Shown here: in pieces, positions 22,965 through 33,800 of the stretch
Numbering within the stretch: position 1 is the stretch's first letter
Layout of the letters: the number at the start of each line of letters is the position of its first letter
DNA from: Ipomoea triloba
Lineage: Eukaryota > Streptophyta > Magnoliopsida > Solanales > Convolvulaceae
Reading direction: 5' to 3'
DNA length: 64,000 bases
Assembly: GCF_003576645.1 (NCBI RefSeq)
Contig: NC_044920.1
Location: 17,042,990 to 17,106,989, forward strand
Made by a program: the position numbers and the translations under genes
Notes under the pieces: generated by a model
What the model was told of the DNA's origin: nothing
The model's database searches: none
What the model saw: the letters and a program-made list of their open reading frames with translations, nothing else

Positions 22965-23400
22965 TAGTCTTTTCTATGTTATGTGCAATGCATAAAAACA
23001 TATGCCCAATATTTATACAATATTAAAAATTTCTAGCAATCATATCCTTACTAATTACAATTTATATGAAATCAAACTTATTTATTATATTAATCTAATA
23101 TATAATGTCTACAAATATTATTATTATTAAAGAATATAAGAAATATATAGTGGACGCATGTGCATGGTAACAATAATGAAAATATAACAGAAGTTATAAC
23201 AGTAAGGGTATTTTTATCCAAAAAATTATATAGTAAAACTTAAAAGAACAATGTACAAAACGATAAGCACTAAAAACATGGACAAAAAATTATATAGTAA
23301 AACTTAAAAGAACAATGTACAAAACGATTAGCACTATAAACATGGACATAATTACATAAATTAGGGATATAACTTTGATTGAGATTTATTATTATGTTCT
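22965..23400. repeat. Dispersed AT-rich repeat, copy 1
   Basis: Similar over about 350 bp to 28772-29165: both open with ACTAGT..TTTCTATG and share 'aatatatagtgga.gcatgtgcat' and 'aacaatgtacaaaa'-like blocks. Copy 1 holds a 58-59-bp tandem duplication (about 23222-23340). The ACTAG end may be a reversed Helitron 3' terminus, but no hairpin is obvious. Confidence 0.6.
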
Positions 23401-23401
23401 T

Positions 23402-23403
23402 AG

Positions 23404-23441
<38 letters not shown>

Positions 23442-23455
23442 ATTATTATTATTAT
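23402..23455. repeat. (ATT)n microsatellite
   Basis: Long TTA/ATT run with one interruption. Confidence 0.92.
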
Positions 23456-23530
23456 ATTCTCTTTGCAACTCTTTTCTTCTTTACGGTAAGAATTATTATT
23501 AAATATAATAATATTTTTTTTGAGTACTAC

Positions 23531-24860
23531 TTGTTGGAAAAATAGCAATAAAATGGCATTTAAGTGGTCATTTTGTGGTACAATTTAGAGTGGGGTCCAC
23601 TTCCGATTTGGGTCGGGTTAAAGTGGATTCGGGTTCTTCGTAGTAAGACGAAGAGATCCATATATTGTACGCTCAAAATGGATAATGGGTGAATGAGAAA
23701 TTGGTTTTCAAAGTAGACCCATTGGAGATGGAATTTTAAGTGAGGAAAAGCTTATGTAGCTTTGTCCCACATTGGTTGGGAATGAAGATTTGCCCCACTA
23801 TAAATACAAGAGCCTTTTTAAGGCTAATTGACTTGTATGGCATAGAGGCTCTCTCTCGTGCGCAGGGGGGAGGGTGCAAATCAAATCCAAAAATGAGTTC
23901 GAAAAGGCTTGAACTTGTGTGCGCCAAACTTTGCGGGCTAAGTTATGCTAAAATTCCGAACGAGGTTTTCCATCTCAGACCGAGGTTTTCCATCTCAGAC
24001 CACATGAGATCGAATTGATCTCTCGTTCGAGACATCAAATGAGCTGACCTCGAGAGGTAGTTCGATGTCTCGCGGACGGAGTCGACCGTTCGCGTGCGAG
24101 TGCGATGTCGCACGGCCCAGGCTGGCGCGCGCGTCCGATGTCTCGCGGACCAGTGCGATATCTCGCTGCCGGCACGATGTCAGGACTATGTCTCGCACTG
24201 CGACTCCAGTAACCTCTCGAACGCGACGTTTCACCTACTGTGTCCGTTCAGAAATGACTCTTGATATTACGGAATTAATTTGATTAATTCCAATCATTAT
24301 TTTTCAGAGTTATTTCGTGAATAATGGACTGGTAGTGGGTGTAAATGTGTGCTAATGATAGAATTAATTTTCTGCTAGTGGGAGAAGGTTACAAAATGGA
24401 TTATCAATGTCATGATTAATGCTATGATCCATTTCCTCCACTATATATTCGTTGTGAGCAGTAGGTTTGGAACACACCAAGAACACACGGCATACACTGT
24501 TTTCTTCCTCAAAACTCTGCTCACTTTTCCTTCTAGCCACCTGCGTTGAACAAACGTTCCTAGTTCGCCGAATCCAAGTTCGTGTGCTCGAACGATTGGA
24601 TCGTAGTACGTTTTATCCTGGGAAACCTAGACCGCAACGCTCCAGCACCCCGGGAGGCGGTAAATAAGGTTTTAAAGAGAGTGGCAACACGACTCGTGCT
24701 TCCAACCACCCGAGATCGTCTGGATTTCATCCTCAACCGTAATTCAGGTTTTCAACCTTTTGTAGGTTGTAATATTTCCTGTAATATTATCCTTCGTGGA
24801 TAATTTTCTGATTGTATTTCCATTATTTCCTTGTATTTTCGAGATCAACCTTGTAACAGT
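23531..24860 (+). mobile_element. Copia-type LTR, plus strand, right end unclear
   Basis: It begins TGTTGGAAAAATAGC and is homologous, in opposite orientation, to the solo LTR at 57772-60081. Shared blocks are 'aagtggtcattttgtggta', the 'gacgaagagat' region, CGAGACATC motifs, and 'cgtactacg' / 'gtaaataaggttttaa' near the 3' side. It is followed by a copia gag start, so it is a 5' LTR plus leader. A clear LTR end and primer-binding site were not found; the right limit is a guess. Confidence 0.6.
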
Positions 24861-24914
24861 CTTAAAACCTTATCTGCTTCTTCCCCTTTCTGATTCTCGG
24901 ATTTCTGGAAAGAA

Positions 24915-25216
24915 ATGGAAAACACTAAGGGTGTTAATCCGAATGTTGTTGGTGGCAACAATGGTGGGAACGGCAACATTGTTGCACATTCCCAGGCACC
25001 AGTGAACGTAGGTTCACAAGGGGGTGTCGGCTCTGAGGGGTATATCCCCACGATGAGGGTACCTACGGTACCGAGTGGTTCGGCTGAAAAGCCGGACAAG
25101 TTTTCGGGATCATACTTTAAGAGGTGGCAGCAAAAGATGCTGTTCTACCTCGCTACTCTCGGCTTGTCAAGGTTCTTGACCGAGACGGTTCCAGTGGTTA
25201 AGGAACAGAATCGGAA
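24915..25216 (+). pseudogene. Copia gag N-terminal fragment
   Basis: The frame opens with ATG at 24915, a Gly/Asn-rich leader, then Pro-Asp-Lys-Phe-Ser-Gly followed by Phe-Lys-Arg-Trp-Gln-Gln-Lys-Met-Leu-Phe-Tyr-Leu at about 25095-25150. This is the characteristic start of a copia Gag (UBN2-type) domain. Homology stops near 25200-25216, where unrelated LTR-like sequence begins. The rest of the element is missing. Confidence 0.8.
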
Positions 25217-26176
25217 CAAAATACACGATGAATCATTCCAGAATACAAATAATGCTCAGAATACACAGATTACACATCTCAGAAGTCAATAAATCATGGA
25301 ATCCATAACAAGAATCACTCATACACATCTAGATACAAAGGATGATGAACACAAGTCCAGCAATCCACAAATAAAGGTTCACAGACCAATGAGACCATCA
25401 AACAAGGCTATAACCCCAAGAAATTCACAGGATTCCAACACCAAATCCTATACACATAGATCATGAGTGAAAATAGGTTTAGTGAGACATGGATGGTTAC
25501 CTCTTGGAGCTCTTCTCAACCAAGCAATCTTCAATACACCTCACAAGGTACCACCTCCTTCTTGATCATCTTTTTCCCAAGAAAGATCCCCAAAAGAATA
25601 TAATGAGAACTTATAAAAGACTATGAAAACAAGATGATAAAAGATGTCTTCCTAAGGAGAAACACTTACCCAAGTGCTATAGATCCTAAAAGAGCAATCT
25701 TGACTTGAAATCTTGAAGGATGAAGTGTAAGATATGCTTAGAGTTCTTTAGAGGTGAAAGGAGTAGGATGAAATGTATTTTGCAGAAAAAGGAAAGAGAG
25801 ATAGGGTTTATATGAGTAGGGAAAATCATCACATATATCATGTATGTATCATATTAGGGTATTAAAACAAGACATGGGCTTATTTATAAGAAATGGGTCA
25901 TCCATACCCAATATTAATTTAATGGATATAAATATGGTCCTTCCAATGATCGGGCGATTACATAATTAATATACTTGTAAGGAATAGAAAGGATCCAATT
26001 AAAGAACATCCCTTACAAAATTAATTCAAGGAAATTGGGCCTTGGAATAAATAAATAATTCCGGATGGGAAAATATATATATCTATAAGAAGGTCGGAGC
26101 CCAATTAAATTAAATTAATTACACGGTAGAATTAATTACCGGGTTTTAAGGCTTGAATTAAATACGGGGTATTACA
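25217..26176 (-). mobile_element. LTR fragment, Gypsy-type end
   Basis: Read on the minus strand it starts TGTAATACCCCGTATTTAA at 26176, the same start type as the solo LTR at 17491-19155. It carries a TATA-like CATATAAACCC near 25810. The left boundary falls at the truncated gag and has no duplication, so this is likely a truncated LTR. It has no coding capacity. Confidence 0.5.
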
Positions 26177-27472
26177 AATATACATAATGTACTCTTTTCC
26201 TCAACTATGTTTTTCCTATATGGTTTTTTCTAATAAGGCTTTTAACTTGGCATGAGAATGATGCAGTAATATGTGAAGGAGAGCGTTGTAAAAAAGTAAA
26301 TGAGGACATTAAGATTTTTATTATGATAATATATCTTTTATAGACATTAAAACTCTGTCTCTTATAAATATTATATGACTGAAGGATAAATATAAGGAGC
26401 ATTTCTTTCTCATTTAATCTCTTGTCTTCTCTCGTACTTTTGTATACTGCTATATCTATTGCATTTTTGGGATGAGAAGGATGCAACAATTCACACTTGA
26501 AACATATTGATTTACAACATAAACTTAATTGCATAAAGTTATACAAAATATTATATTATTAGCAATATTAATGAAACTTTACTTCATATTACTCTTTTTC
26601 TCTCCAAGTTGCACTCAAACTTCAAAACTTTGCGGGAGAAATGTAGAACACTCCACCTCACTAGAAAAAAAAATGGTGCAATAGAGATCAGTGATATGAT
26701 TTTGCAGTAACTAAGTCATGAAGTTTGTTATGATTTTGATGATGGAAGATAAATAAGAGGTAAATTTTTATTATTAGTCATAGTTAACTATACTTTTTAA
26801 AGAATAACAAGAAAATTTAGCATATTTGTTAATGGGGACCAAAAGTGTTTTATTGGCGATAACTAAGAACTAAAAGTAGTAACAAATACATCATATAAGG
26901 ACTAAATTTGCAAATAACCTATAGCAAAGGGATTAATAATTCATTAAAAATATTGATTAATTTTGTTTTTTTGAGTGCTACTAACTCTATTACAATGTAG
27001 TATTTTTTCATAATTACTTTTCAATCTATTTAAACACAAATTAAAGAGCTAATAAAAATCATTTCGTTTCATTAGATCACAAGATCATTGGCATATTCAT
27101 TTGATTATTTAATTGCATAATATATTATTACGTATTTCTCGTTTCGAGGAAAAAAAATCATGAAGAATTCTAGTAATTAGAAGTAACAAAAGCTTAAGGA
27201 TGCCACAAGAAAAATATTTTCATTGAAAAAAGTAGCAGTACGTATGCCAGTATACACATAGATACAATTTTTCAAATGGGAAAACAATGGACATACACCC
27301 CCAAAGTTTCTTCACATTTTCTGAACAAACATAGACACCAAGATCAAACACCTGGAATTAAATACTAAGAATAAAATTGAAATCCAAATTAAACACAAAA
27401 TAATTAAAAACTTGTAAAGATTTATTAAATTTTTTGGTCAAAGAAGCATTGACCTTTAATTTGCATGTTCGA
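26177..27472. other. Interval without recognised gene
   Basis: AT-rich DNA. Bases 26180-26290 read on the minus strand resemble LTR/leader text often found in plant retroelements. The rest forms the 3' flank of the host gene at 27473-28450. Confidence 0.4.
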
Positions 27473-28450
27473 TCACCTCTTCCAACTTCTACTTCTTGAG
27501 AGTGGATCTGTGATTCCTCCGACAACCCAAGTCTCGTTTGCAATTTCTGAAGAGAATTTGTAGAAATCTTTTCCGTATCTCATCACCACTAAGCTCTCTT
27601 TCTTCTTCTCCTTATTCTTCTCGTTATTGCTCTCTTCTTCCTCGGCCGCCATTTTTAATTTCTTCTCTTCTTCTTCTTGTTTCTCTTGTCTCTCCTCCAG
27701 CCAGCTTTTCGCCGGAGCGGAACGGCAGCGCATGAGTAAGAGCGCGTTCGGCGGTGGTCCGGTGGGCAGATTTCGGCTCTCTGATAAATCATCTCCAACT
27801 TCTTCTGTGGATTTGGGCTCTGGGTTTTGGTTTTCTTGCAAGACCATGAACCATTTGGAGAACATGGTTCTGGAACTCTCGCTCTCGTCGTTTGCTTTGC
27901 CTTTATCTCGGAAATCTTCTTCTTCCTCGTCTTCCGCCTCCTCGTCCTCCTCGTCCTCGTCGTCGGAAGTGACGTCGGCGGAGGGGAAGGAGCCGAAGCA
28001 TCGGAAATCAAACGTTATGTTACGTAAACACGTGAGGAATTGCATAACATCTTTCTTGAACCCGAACGTTGTCTCGATCCAGGCCGGTTTCCTCTTATAC
28101 TTTTGGCTCTTGTGGAGCCGCTCGATCTCTTCCATGACGGATTGCCAGTTCTTGCACGAATCGGGTTTGGCCGGCCGGCCCGGCCGGACCTTGATCTGGC
28201 CGGCGCAGGTGACTTTCGGCGACGTGGGCTCTGCGATCTCGGAGGTTTTGGATTTGGCCCATAGTAGAGGACTGGCTTGGCCGCCAGATCGGACGGCGGT
28301 TAATTTTTTGTGGTGGTGGTGGCGCTTGTTTTGTTCTGAGGGTCTTGCGGGGCTGCAAATGGGTTTGGGCATAAGAGTTAGATGAGCTCTAGAGGGAAAA
28401 CAGACTAAAAGGTCTGTTGATGGTGGCCCTTTGCCCTCTCTACCTTTCAT
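27473..28450 (-). CDS. Plant-specific protein of unknown function, acidic and Glu/Lys-rich
   Basis: An intronless 325-residue frame, ATG at 28450-28448 and TGA at 27475-27473. It has the look of a conserved plant family: an N-terminal Ser-Asp-Leu-Leu-like block with 'CFPSRAHLTLMPKPICSPAR' (residues 17-36), a His run (44-47), a basic/Pro block (80-97), a Trp-containing helix 'WQSVMEEIERLHKSQK' (102-117), and 'FGFKKDVMQFLTCLR' (129-143). An acidic run follows (159-179), then Pro-Pro-Asn-Ala-Leu-Leu-Leu-Met-Arg-Cys-Arg-Ser-Ala-Pro (233-246), a Glu/Lys-rich coiled-coil-like stretch (252-286), and a conserved C-terminus. No signal peptide or membrane segment is visible, so it is probably soluble and possibly nuclear. 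I recognise the family but not a function, so none is assigned. It is the only intact host gene in the window and sits between repeat blocks. Codon use and GC are clearly higher than in the flanks. Confidence 0.88.
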   Translation of the reverse strand: MKGREGKGPPSTDLLVCFPSRAHLTLMPKPICSPARPSEQNKRHHHHKKLTAVRSGGQASPLLWAKSKTSEIAEPTSPKVTCAGQIKVRPGRPAKPDSCKNWQSVMEEIERLHKSQKYKRKPAWIETTFGFKKDVMQFLTCLRNITFDFRCFGSFPSADVTSDDEDEEDEEAEDEEEEDFRDKGKANDESESSRTMFSKWFMVLQENQNPEPKSTEEVGDDLSESRNLPTGPPPNALLLMRCRSAPAKSWLEERQEKQEEEEKKLKMAAEEEESNNEKNKEKKKESLVVMRYGKDFYKFSSEIANETWVVGGITDPLSRSRSWKR

Positions 28451-28771
28451 TGTGTTTTTTTTGTATGTTTATGGCTAGTTGAGCTCTCTGTACTCTCTCC
28501 TCTTTCTTCTTCTTCTTCAAGACTCTTTATTCTGTTAGCTTTCTTTTGAATCAGATCTCGAGGTAGCGGATGTGTTTTTAGGAGGTATTTGATTGGGTTG
28601 CGCTTTTGAAGAGGTTTGAAACAAAAGAAAGTGAGGGGTGGCAAATGCAAATGTATCGCCAACTTTATGGTAGGTGCTCACATGTAATTAAATAGATTAT
28701 GTTAGTTTTAGTGTATTTATGTTGTATGAAAAACAATGTGCTTATTAGCGTGTATATATATATATATAACT
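28451..28771 (-). promoter_or_regulatory. 5' untranslated and promoter-proximal region of the host gene
   Basis: On the minus strand the leader contains a GAA-rich purine tract (28500-28520, 'gaagaagaagaaagagg'). GAA/GA-rich leaders are common in plant 5' untranslated regions. No compelling TATA box was identified; an (AT) tract at about 28752-28768 bounds the region. Confidence 0.35.
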
Positions 28772-29165
28772 AGTTTTTTCTATGCGTAATGTGCCCAATA
28801 TTAATATTTTATAATAAAATTTTAAATTTATTTAGATTTTAGATATTTATATTATTGTAAATAATAATAATAATGTAAAATATTTTTATAAATTTTATAT
28901 TTATATTTTAAAAAATAGCATATAACTCCAATATATAATGTGTATATATATTATTACTCAAGAAAATAAGAAAATATATAGTGGAGGCATGTGCATAGTA
29001 AAAATAGTGGAAAAGATAATGGGAGTTATAACGGTAGGGGTATATTTGTCTAATATATTGTAAAGTACAACTTTTATAGCATAATGTACAAAAAAAAAAT
29101 TTAACGGAAAAAGCGGACATAAAAGAAGAGTATAACCTTCATTCACACTTATTATGTTTTATTAT
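28772..29165. repeat. Dispersed AT-rich repeat, copy 2
   Basis: Homologous to 22965-23400, starting with ACTAGTTTTTTCTATGCG and ending near 'cacttattatg'. Non-coding. Confidence 0.6.
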
Positions 29166-29172
29166 ATAACAT

Positions 29173-29730
29173 AAGGCTCTGTTTGGTAAGCTTATTTTAG
29201 AGTTAAGAACTTATTTTAAATTACAAATAAGGTATAAGTTCTGTTTGGTAAAAAAACATAATGTTAAAATAATAATTTATTTTTAAACGAGCCTAATTAA
29301 CATAATACAAAGTAGCCAAAGACCTTGTGGTCAAGCAGCATAGCTGTGGCCTTCCCAAGTGAGAGGTCACAGGTGCGTTGGCTCTTCGTTCTTAGTAGGT
29401 TGAGAAAGTATGTATGAACAAATATTACATTGTAATAAAGTCAATAGTATTAAAAAAAAACATAATACAGAGTAACTTATTTTTCAAAATAAGCTATTGG
29501 TTTATTAACTTTTTTCCTTTTTTATTTTCAATATTAATTTACAAAATGACATCATTTGTCCTTCAATTCATTAATCAAAATCTAAAAAAAAAAATGAAAA
29601 ACCAACAAAATTATAATATCTTAGTTTACTGTTTTATGTCTTTTCACATTTATCAGCTAACTTAATAATTAATTTTAACAAGCTTTCAACTAGCTTTTCA
29701 GTTAGGCGTGTCAAACAGAGTACACTTACT
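29173..29730. mobile_element. Probable MITE with CTCTGTTTGG ends, split by a SINE
   Basis: CTCTGTTTGG at about 29175 faces its inverted copy CAAACAGAG at about 29713. Such ends are common in plant hAT/Harbinger-like MITEs. No target duplication could be confirmed. The SINE at 29314-29460 sits inside. Confidence 0.45.
29314..29460 (+). mobile_element. tRNA-derived SINE with target duplication and A-tail
   Basis: It starts AGCCAAAGACCTTGTGG like the copy at 3954, has an A-box-like TGGTCAAGCAG (29328-29338) and ends in a run of nine As (29452-29460). Near-identical 13-14-bp flanks CATAATACAAAGTA (29301) and CATAATACAGAGTA (29461) form the target duplication, typical of LINE-mediated insertion. 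Confidence 0.85.
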
Positions 29731-29805
29731 ATTTTTCTATTACTCTACTAGTCACTTCCTAATATGTCAACTTAGTTTCTTATTAGATACCTTGACGTGA
29801 GAAAC

Positions 29806-29807
29806 AC

Positions 29808-29847
<40 letters not shown>
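29806..29847. repeat. (AC)n and (AT)n microsatellite
   Basis: About 17 AC dinucleotides followed by a short AT run, directly before the next repeat element. Confidence 0.93.
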
Positions 29848-29848
<1 letters not shown>

Positions 29849-30815
29849 GGGCACGTTCATGTGAGAATAGTTGCCTAGAAGAGAACAAAGTGATGGGCAC
29901 GTTCAAGTGAGAACAGTTGCCAAGAAGAGAACTGAGAATCATTCACAGCCGTCCATGTGTCCAGAATCAACAAATCAAATGTAATTTTAAAAAATGACGC
30001 GGTGGTATTTTCGTAAATAACTCAAACTTTGGTGTAAGTAAAATGTGTTATAAGTGCAAGTAAATGGTACAAGTTTGCAAGTAAAAAGTGCAAGGTAAAT
30101 CACTTACAAGTGCAAGTAATTTACCTTGGTAACATTCGTGCACCTTCATGATAAAGTCTTTCACATAGGTGCGCTAAACGATAACATCTGGTGTAACTAA
30201 TGATAACGTTATGTGCACTTAACATTGATGATCAATGTATATTTTACTTACACATGTAATACATTTTACTTGCACTTAGGTGCACTATATGAAACTGTTA
30301 CTTGCATTTTTAACATAATTTACTTGCACTTTGATCAGTTCGATGTTTAATTATTTACTAAAATACCACCGCATTTTTTTTGAAAATTAGTGTTTCTGAT
30401 CCGTTAGATTTAGACATGTGGATGAATCTGAACGGTTGGCTTTCTCAGGTGCAGTTGTGCGATTGCTTAGGTGTGAGGTTTTCCTTCTTAAGATGCGTGG
30501 TTTGTGTGCTTAAGGTGCGTCAACTAAAGCTTTAGGTGAGTGACGTGGTTTTTCTTCTTAAGGTGCGTTGTTTTTTCCTTCCTAAGGTGCGTGATTTGTA
30601 TGCTTAAAGTGCGTCAGTTGTTGAAACTTAAGGTGCGTCAGTTGTTGAAACTTAAGGTGCGCCATTTTAAAACTTTAGGTGTGTGGTTTGTGTTCTTAAG
30701 ATGCTTTGTTTGTGTGCTTAAGGTGCGTGGTTTGTATACTTAAGGTGTGCTATTTTAATGCTTAAGGGTGTGTAAACTACACAACCACATGGGAAGCTAT
30801 ACCTGAACCCTTCCA
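29848..30815. mobile_element. Microsatellite-flanked element built from short tandem words
   Basis: It opens with a tandem pair of about 46 bp ('gggcacgttca.gtgagaa.agttgcc.agaagagaac', 29850 and 29895). Next are several 'gtgcaagtaa' words (30040-30120), an inverted complement of these (30235-30330), and a run of 'cttaaggtgcgt' repeats. It is flanked left by (AC)n(AT)n and right by (AT)n. No coding potential. Element class is uncertain. Confidence 0.5.
30480..30775. repeat. Minisatellite of CTTAAGGTGCGT units
   Basis: About ten imperfect units of 20-30 bp sharing CTTAAGGTGCGT, some followed by 'cagttgttgaaa'. Confidence 0.85.
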
Positions 30816-30816
30816 T

Positions 30817-30841
30817 ATATATATATATATATATATATATG
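30817..30841. repeat. (AT)n microsatellite
   Basis: Short uninterrupted AT run. Confidence 0.9.
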
Positions 30842-30854
30842 TTAATGTTCAAGT

Positions 30855-30998
30855 GCATCCACCTGTTCCCATGAGACCCCTCGTAAATGTGCACAAACTA
30901 CTGCATGAAAGCACACAGAGTAGATTGTGGGCATTCGTGTAGTAGCTTGTGTACATTTGTGAAGGATCTCACGGGACTCACAAAAGCAGGTGGTCTCA
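30855..30998. mobile_element. Small foldback element
   Basis: Arms CCACCTG..CCCATGAGACC..GTAAATGTGCACAA (from 30859) and their inverted copy (to about 30993) pair over about 60 bp with mismatches. Non-coding. Confidence 0.6.
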
Positions 30999-30999
30999 T

Positions 31000-31878
31000 T
31001 CATTGGCGGATCTACAGTGGGGGTAGTGGGGGTAGCTGCCCTCACTCACCCCACCCCCATCTCATATATAGTCGTTGTATGTATATATGTATATATAGTA
31101 CATATTTTAGATATAAGTATATGAAAACAGATAAATGTACACAATTGATCAGTTGGACGAGTTGGTATGGCTTTGTTTTACTAGGAAATGTCAAAGAATT
31201 GAATCCCCTTTATAACGCTTTTGGTTTTTATTTCAACAGATTCTTTATAGCTTTATATATTTATTTTTAAAAATTAAAAATGATATGTGTAATTTACAAT
31301 GTGTTTTCTATTTGAATTATTTTATCAAATTAATCTTGTTTCATATTTTGTTATGAATATTTTTATAAAGTTATGATATATTTTATTTTTCGCCTATATC
31401 CAAATTAATCTTGTTTCATAGTTGTAATTTACAATAAATTTTTTTTTTATTTCTATTAGAACCTGCATGCATAATTTTTAGATTAAAAATCTTTATTCTT
31501 ATTAAAATCTTATTATTATTAGTTCTTATATAATTTATAGATTAAAAACCTCAAATTTTCAGTCTTTACTATCAAAGTAAGATATTATTCACCTAAGTAT
31601 AAAAAGGGAAAAAAAGAAAAAGAAAAAAAGAAAAGAAAAGAGAAGATATCATTGTTACGAAGTGCATTTATGAATAACAATTATTTAAAATTAAAGTAGT
31701 AACTGATCATGTCCGAAAGAAATTATTCAAATTTATGGGGACAACTTCCACTCCTTTATTATAACTTTTCTTTTGTGTGCCCTCTCTCTTTCTTTACCAT
31801 CTGTAATGTTCATATTTTGAGTGCCCTCTTTGAAAATGGCAAGGCGGGTGGGGGGTGGGGGGGGGGGGGGGGGGGAGC
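31000..31878. other. AT-rich interval ending in a G-run
   Basis: Bases 31003-31025 (GGCGGATCTACAGTGGGGG) resemble a hAT end like that at 36855. The rest is AT-rich without a gene, closing with a G-rich tract (31844-31877) at the assembly gap. Confidence 0.4.
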
Positions 31879-31976
31879 NNNNNNNNNNNNNNNNNNNNNN
31901 NNNNNNNNNNNNNNNNNNNNNNNNNNNNNNNNNNNNNNNNNNNNNNNNNNNNNNNNNNNNNNNNNNNNNNNNNNNN
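31879..31976. other. Assembly gap (98 N)
   Basis: Run of Ns bounded on both sides by G-runs, which probably caused the gap. Confidence 0.99.
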
Positions 31977-32606
31977 GGGGTGGGGGATCACAAGTACTGC
32001 TGAGCTTCCCTCTTTCCTTTGCCTTTACTTTTCCCCCAACCCCTTCCTCCCTGCCTGGCTACTACAAAATTAATTAAAATAAAGAAAAGAAATAAAGGAA
32101 AAGTTGGGGGAGGATTCCCACGAGGTTTGTTTAATGATCCAATAATGATAATCATAGCCTCAACTTGTGAGCACTATGCCAGCCGGCCAGCCACCCAGTT
32201 CTGGCAATTGGGCTCGTCGTCCCAACAACCACCTATCTAAATTTATAACGTTATTTGATTAGTTAAGAGTGAGTTTTAAGTCAACTCAACTCAATGTTCC
32301 ATCTACTTGAATTGCATTGCTCATCTATATATGTTAGTTGATCATGAGAAAATTCTTTCATTTTTATTTGATGTATATGATGCAAGAGTACAAGCGTTGA
32401 TACAAGTTTTTATTCATGTTAAACCAGATTGACTTGAGTAAGTATGTTAGGTTGAACAATCATTATTGCATGGAGCATGGTCTACACAGCTGCATGAAAC
32501 ATAAATAAAAAGTACATTTTTAAAATATACTAAAAGTACATTATTTTGGTACATAAAGTACATTATTTTTGAGTGCATTATTTTAGTACCGAAGGTACAT
32601 TATTTT

Positions 32607-33052
32607 GGCAAAAACTTGTGTGAGACCGTCTCACCATGAGACGGGTCGGGTCAAGATGCAAATGTAACACTTATATGCACAAATGTCATACTTATATGCT
32701 CAAATGTAATACTAATCAGGAATAACATTTTTGTTACTTATTAGGGTAAATGTAATACTTTTAAGGGAAAATACAATACTTTTACATTTCGACTTAAAAG
32801 TATTACATTTTTCCTCAAAAGTATTATATTTGCTCTTATAAGTGAGAAGCACTTGTCAACATTACTTATTATGAAAAATGTATTACTTTTTCTCTTATAA
32901 GTAACAAAAATTGTATTTTTGATTAGTGTTATATTTGAGCATATAAGTGCGAGATTTGCACATATAAGTATGATATTTGCATGGTGCTTTGACCCGACCC
33001 GACCCGTCTCACGAATAAGGATCCGTGAGACAATCTCACACAAGTGTGACCC
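32607..33052. mobile_element. MULE-type MITE A (nested)
   Basis: 446 bp, flanked by the exact 9-bp duplication CATTATTTT (32598-32606, 33053-33061). Ends share ACTTGTGTGAGAC and GAGACGGGTCGGGTC in inverted orientation, and the similarity continues through 'ttatatgc.caaat' into the centre. Non-coding. Confidence 0.85.
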
Positions 33053-33064
33053 CATTATTTTATA

Positions 33065-33586
33065 GAGTTAATTCCAGCAATGGTCCTCCGATTATGTTGA
33101 TTTTCCAAAATTAGTCCCCGACTTTTAATTTGGACAATTTAAGTCCCTTGACTTTCAAATTCTTTCCAATGTTGGTCCTTTCATCAAATTTTTGTTAAGT
33201 TGAGGTCAAATAAAGAGATAAAATTGTTCGTTCACCTGTATAGTGTATTATTACTCGTATTTCTCCTGTCCTATACGCTGTATATATGAATATAATCTCA
33301 GTCAAAGAGACTTCGATTGAGATTATATGGCTTCAATTGAGACTTCGACTAAGATTATATTCATATATACAACGTATAGGACAAGAGAAATACGAGTAAT
33401 AATACACAAAATAGGTGAACGGGCAATTTTACCCCTTCATTTGACCTCAACTTAACCAAAATTTGACGAAAGGACCAACATTGGAAAGAATTTGAAAGTC
33501 AAGGGACCTAAATTGTCCAAATTAAAAGTTGGGGGACTAATTTTGGAAAATCAACATAGTCGGAGGACCATTGCTGGAATTAACTC
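33065..33586. mobile_element. MULE-type hairpin MITE B (nested)
   Basis: 522 bp, flanked by the exact 10-bp duplication TTATTTTATA (33055-33064, 33587-33596). The element is almost one palindrome: arms of about 245 bp start GAGTTAATTCCAGCAATGG on each strand and pair at roughly 90% by eye, around a small centre near 33320. A transcript would fold into a long double-stranded hairpin, a typical source of 21-24-nt small RNAs. No protein is encoded. Confidence 0.9.
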
Positions 33587-33800
33587 TTATTTTATATATA
33601 CTATCAAATAATGTACTTTCAGTATAAAAATAATGTACTTTTAGTATAATAAAAATGTATTTTTTATTTTTGGTCCACACAAAGTCTACACAACTGTGTG
33701 GACCATGGTCCATGCAATAATTTGCCTAGGTTGAATGAGAACGTCAAGCGAGATGGGCCGGGATGGAGCTAGATATGAGGTTGGCCTAATAATGTAAGAT

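Larger units (their letters stand above)
32457..33726. mobile_element. MULE-type MITE (outer), containing two other MITEs
   Basis: A 9-bp duplication TAGGTTGAA flanks it (32448-32456, 33727-33735). Its arms are inverted copies: ATTATTGCATGG near 32461 and its complement near 33713, then matching 'aaaagtacattattttggta' text inside. Removing the two inner elements would leave about 280 bp. Duplication length fits Mutator-like elements. Confidence 0.8.

Noticed and set aside
27627..28385. A 252-codon plus-strand frame opposite the host gene
   Set aside because: It is the shadow of the minus-strand gene: Ser/Leu runs mirror the Glu/Lys-rich protein and no family is recognised.
31709..32077. Gly-rich frames around the gap at 31879
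   Set aside because: They arise from the G-run and Ns; no coding evidence.
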